Positions 60,668 through 64,000 of a stretch of 64,000 nt of DNA are shown here, piece after piece. Each line of letters starts with the position of its first letter. Within the stretch, counting starts at the first letter, position 1. Under the pieces are notes generated by a model. That model was not told where the DNA came from. It made no database searches and was given only the letters and a program-made list of their open reading frames with translations. Made by a program: the position numbers and the translations under genes. Source of the DNA: Trametes villosa (taxonomy: Eukaryota; Basidiomycota; Agaricomycetes; Polyporales; Polyporaceae). The stretch lies in contig PUDQ02000003.1 of NCBI GenBank assembly GCA_002964805.2, positions 1-64,000 of the forward strand, in the 5' to 3' direction.

Positions 60668-63600
60668 TTGACTCCTCCGGTACGGAGGTCACCCTCAGGC
60701 TCAACGCGTCCGCTCTTTCCGATCCCATGTCCCTCCACATTTCCCTCTTCTCCGATTCTATTCCGACTCCGTTCCGCGCCCTCATAGACTCGGGTTCGTC
60801 GCATTGCTTCGTGGACTCCGACTTCGCGGACAAGCACGAACTCCGAACCAGCTCCGTTCCTCCGCTCCGACTGCATCTCTTCGACGGCACGTCCAACCAA
60901 TACATCTCTAGGACTGTGTCCCTTCCTGTACATTTCCCTTCCGGTGAAGTCCTCGATATAGATTTCTATGTTACCCCGCTCGACAAGTCCGTCTCCGCCG
61001 TTCTGGGATACAGCTGGCTCTCCGACTACAATCCGTTGATTGACTGGAAGAAGCGTAGCATCCAGTTCCGAACTACGCCGACGGCTCGTCCCGACTCCGC
61101 GCCGGCCAGAGCATCGGAGCTACCTCCGACTCCGCTCACGTCGACTCCGGCACCTCCGTCCCCGACTTCTCCGACCTCCGCTCCCCGCGTTTCCCTGGTA
61201 AACGCGGCGGCGTTCGCCCTGGCCTGCAAACTCCCCGGCTCGGAGTCGTACACTCTGAACCTCTCCGACGCCGACTCCGCGTTCCTCCGCGCCTCCGCCA
61301 CCTCCGACGGCCCTCCGGACCTGTCGGGCGTCCCCGCGGAATACCACGAGTACGCGGACGTCTTCAGCAAGGTCAAGGCGGACACCCTCCCGGAGCACCG
61401 CCCCCACGACCTCAAAATCGTCTTAGAAGACGGGGCAACTCCGCCACTCGGGCCAATCTATTCGCTCTCCAAGGTCGAGCTCGACACTCTCCGCGAGTAC
61501 ATCGACGAGAACCTCCGGTCGGGGTTCATACGTCCGTCGAACTCCCCTTGCGGAGCTCTGGTCCTCTTCGTCAAGAAGAAGGACGGCTCACTCCGACTCT
61601 GCGTGGACTACCGGGGCTTGAATAAGATCACCCGGAAGGACCGCTATCCTCTTCCGCTCGTGTCGGACCTGCTGGACACTCCGCGCAAGGTGTCGGTCTA
61701 CACCAAGATCGACCTCCGACACGCGTACAACCTGGTCCGCATAGCGCCGGGCGACGAGTGGAAGACCGCCTTTCGGACTCGCTACGGCTCGTTCGAATGG
61801 CTCGTAATGCCTTTCGGACTTTCCAACGCGCCCGCCGCTTTCCAGAGGTTCGTCAACGAGGTCTTCGCGGACTTGCTCGATGTCTGCGTCGTCGTCTATC
61901 TAGACGACATCCTCGTCTACTCCGACAACCCCGACGACCACCGAAAGCACGTCAAGGAAGTACTCCGCCGACTCCGCAAGTACAACCTTTACGCGCGCGC
62001 GGACAAGTGCGAGTTCCACACCACCTCTGTCGAGTATCTCGGCTACATCCTCTCCCCCGCGGGTCTCACTATGGCGGAGTCGAAGGTCCGGGCGATCTTG
62101 GACTGGCCCGAACCCCGAAAGGTCCGCGACATCCAGTCTTTCCTCGGGTTCGCGAACTTCTATCGGAGGTTCATCCACAACTACTCCGAAATCGTCGTAC
62201 CCCTCACCCGCCTAACCCGCAAGTCCGTTCCCTGGCACTTCTCCGACGCCTGTCGGAGCTCCTTCAACGCCCTCAAGTCCGCCTTCAGCTCCGCCCCAAT
62301 CCTCCGCCACTGGGAACCGGACCTCCAGATTACGGTGGAAACCGACGCGTCGGACTACGCCATCGCGGGGATCCTCTCCGTCACCGACAACTCCGGCGAA
62401 CTCCACCCCGTCGCTTTCCACTCCCGCACCCTCACCGGAGCGGAGCTGAACTACGACACCCACGATAAGGAACTACTGGCTATCTTTGAATGCTTCAAGT
62501 CCTGGCGACACTACCTCGAGGGGTCCGCAACTCCGATAGACGTCGTGACGGACCACAAGAACCTCGAGTACTTCGCGACTACGAAGCTCCTCACCCGCCG
62601 ACAAGCCCGATGGTCGGAGTTCCTCTCGCAGTTCAACCTCGTTATCCGCTTCCGCCCCGGTAAACTCGGAGCCAAGCCCGACGCGCTCACCCGCCGTTGG
62701 GACGTCTACCCAAAAGAGGGAGGCAGTGACTACTCCGTCGTCAACCCACACAACCTCCGACCGGTCTTCACGCAGGAGCAGCTCGCCGCCTCACTCCGCG
62801 CGACCTACCTCCGCGAGCCGGTCCTCCGCGCCTCCTTCCTCCTGGACGACTCTCAGCTCCGCGCGGACATCAAGTCCGCCCAGTCCGCAACCCCGTCCTC
62901 CGATCCCGAACTCGCCGCAGGCCTCCGCCTCTCCTCCGAAGGACATCCCCGCTGGACTAAGTCCGACGACGGGCTTCTACTCCTCAACGATCGGATCTAC
63001 GTACCGGACGTCGGAGACCTCCGACTCCGCGTACTCCGACAGTGCCACGATCATCCGACCGCTGGGCACTGGGGCCAGAACAAGACTCAGGCCCTCGTCC
63101 TCCGAACGTACTCCTGGCCCGGACTCCGACTCTTTGTCCGCGACTACGTGAAGTCCTGCACGACCTGCGCGCGGTCCAAGGTACCCCGACACCTTCCTTA
63201 CGGGACCTTGAAGCAACTCCCCATCCCCGAACGCCCGTGGAACTCCATCTCCATGGACCTCATCGAGCAACTCCCCAACTCCGAAGGCTACTCCGCCATC
63301 CTCGTCGTCGTGGACCGCCTCTCCAAGCAAGCGATCTTCATCCCGACGCACGACACGCTCACCGCGTCGGAGCTGGCGGACTTGTTCGTCCTCCATGTCT
63401 TCTCCAAGCACGGAGTTCCCTCGCACGTCACCTCCGATCGGGGTTCGGAGTTCGTCTCCCACTTCTTCCGCTCGCTCGGGAAAGTCCTCGAAATGCGCCT
63501 TCACTTCACCTCCGGTTACCACCCCGAAGGCGACGGACAAACCGAGCGGGTCAACCAGACCCTCGAACAGTACCTCCGCGTCTACTGCAACTACCAGCAG

Positions 63601-64000
63601 GACAACTGGTCCAAGCTTCTCCCGCTGGCGGAGTTCGCGTACAACAATGCTCCGAACGCGACCACCGGCATCTCCCCCTTCTTCGCCAACAAGGGCTACA
63701 ACCCCGCCATCTCCGTCCACCCGGAGAAGGACCTCACCTCCGCACGCGCCCGCGAGTACGCCGTCGACCTCGACGAGCTTCACTCCGCACTCCGACAACA
63801 CATCTCCGACGCGCAAGTCCGCTACCAGATCCAGGCGGACAAGCACCGACTCCCTGCGCCGGACTTCAAAGTCGGAGACCAGGCCTTCGTACGTGCGGAG
63901 AACATTCGGACCACGCGGCCCTCGAAGAAGCTTTCGGAGAAGTTCCTCGGACCGTACCCCATTATTGCGCAACCGGGCACCCATTCCTTTACCCTTCGCC
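60628..64000 (+). CDS. pol: Pol of element C, partial (runs off the window)
   Basis: Open in the -1 frame from the frameshift site to the last base, about 1120 codons. It is probably fused to Gag by frameshifting; I give the first full -1 codon after the gag stop overlap as the start. Domains: protease with ALIDSGSSHCFVDSDFA; reverse transcriptase with RYPLPLVSDLLDTPRKVSVY, KTAFRTRYGSFEWLVMPFGL and VVYLDDILVYSDNPDDHRKH; RNase H with TVETDASDYAIAGILSV; integrase with the zinc finger CHDHPTAGHWGQNK...CTTCARSK and DDE residues in ISMDLIEQLP, VTSDRGSEFVSHFF and DGQTERVNQTLEQYL. The last residues belong to the post-integrase region (KLSEKFLGPYPII). Any chromodomain would lie outside the window. 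Confidence 0.92.

Larger units (their letters stand above)
58427..64000 (+). mobile_element. Gypsy LTR retrotransposon C, 3' end beyond the window
   Basis: LTR (58427-59107), gag (59138-60628) and an open pol reaching the last base. It is inserted into the pol of element B; the five bases before it are ATCCC, which can be checked against the far end. Gag and pol are intact as far as seen. LTR and coding DNA share a strong bias for TCCG, unlike neighbouring elements. Confidence 0.9.

Noticed and set aside
59120..60905. Minus-strand frames opposite gag of element C
   Set aside because: They mirror the intact gag on the plus strand and have no family features.

Overview
The window is the left end of a linear chromosome from a basidiomycete fungus, most likely an agaricomycete of the Polyporales type. 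It opens with a CCCTAA/TTAGGG telomere. Its genes are split by many 45-65 nt GT-AG introns, coding DNA is GC-rich, and the mobile DNA includes a Plavaka-type DNA transposon and chromovirus-like LTR elements, both common in agaricomycetes. The genus cannot be fixed from the sequence alone. All gene models below were spliced by hand, checking GT/AG sites, reading phase and family continuity.

Bases 1-3900 are telomere and subtelomere: TTAGGG repeats, three copies of one 31-bp palindrome family, three 40-bp direct repeats, a degenerate array built on CTTGTCTCC(A), and a possible decayed LTR element on the minus strand. The first conserved gene, mitochondrial Hsp10, ends only 3.9 kb from the chromosome tip. 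A Mub1/SamB-type MYND zinc-finger gene follows, then a 2.9-kb gene-poor stretch of worn repeats, then a hexose transporter at 11.0-13.0 kb.

Bases 13-29 kb are an accessory block. It holds two head-to-head paralogous MFS drug-efflux-type transporters, a tRNA-Glu(CUC), three BTB/POZ paralogues, and three tandem copies of a small two-exon gene family I do not recognise. One duplication step in that family carried along the 3' tail of the neighbouring MFS gene and left a transporter fragment at 22.6 kb.

Bases 29.2-37.3 kb form an apparently complete Plavaka-type transposon. It has an intact ten-exon transposase of 1413 aa, a divergently transcribed intact DUF6698-type gene, a shared 254-bp promoter region, and short terminal inverted repeats that I matched by eye. 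A further copy of the terminal sequence lies at 49.49 kb.

Bases 38.3-49.1 kb are a run of intact core genes: a six-helix membrane protein, the HECT ligase Hul5/UBE3C, D-lactate dehydrogenase (cytochrome), the dolichol-sugar utilisation protein MPDU1, and translation factor eIF3e. They show that the subtelomeric zone gives way to normal chromosome here.

Bases 49.9-64.0 kb are nested Gypsy retrotransposons. Element A (50.25-56.89 kb) is complete, with two LTRs, gag, one unbroken pol with a chromodomain, and a polypurine tract. It is joined to a broken pol fragment of element B. Element C (from 58.43 kb) has an intact LTR and gag and an open pol that runs off the window. Both A and C place pol in the -1 frame after gag. 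Element C has a textbook frameshift signal: a slippery heptamer, a 5-nt spacer and a perfect 10-bp stem.
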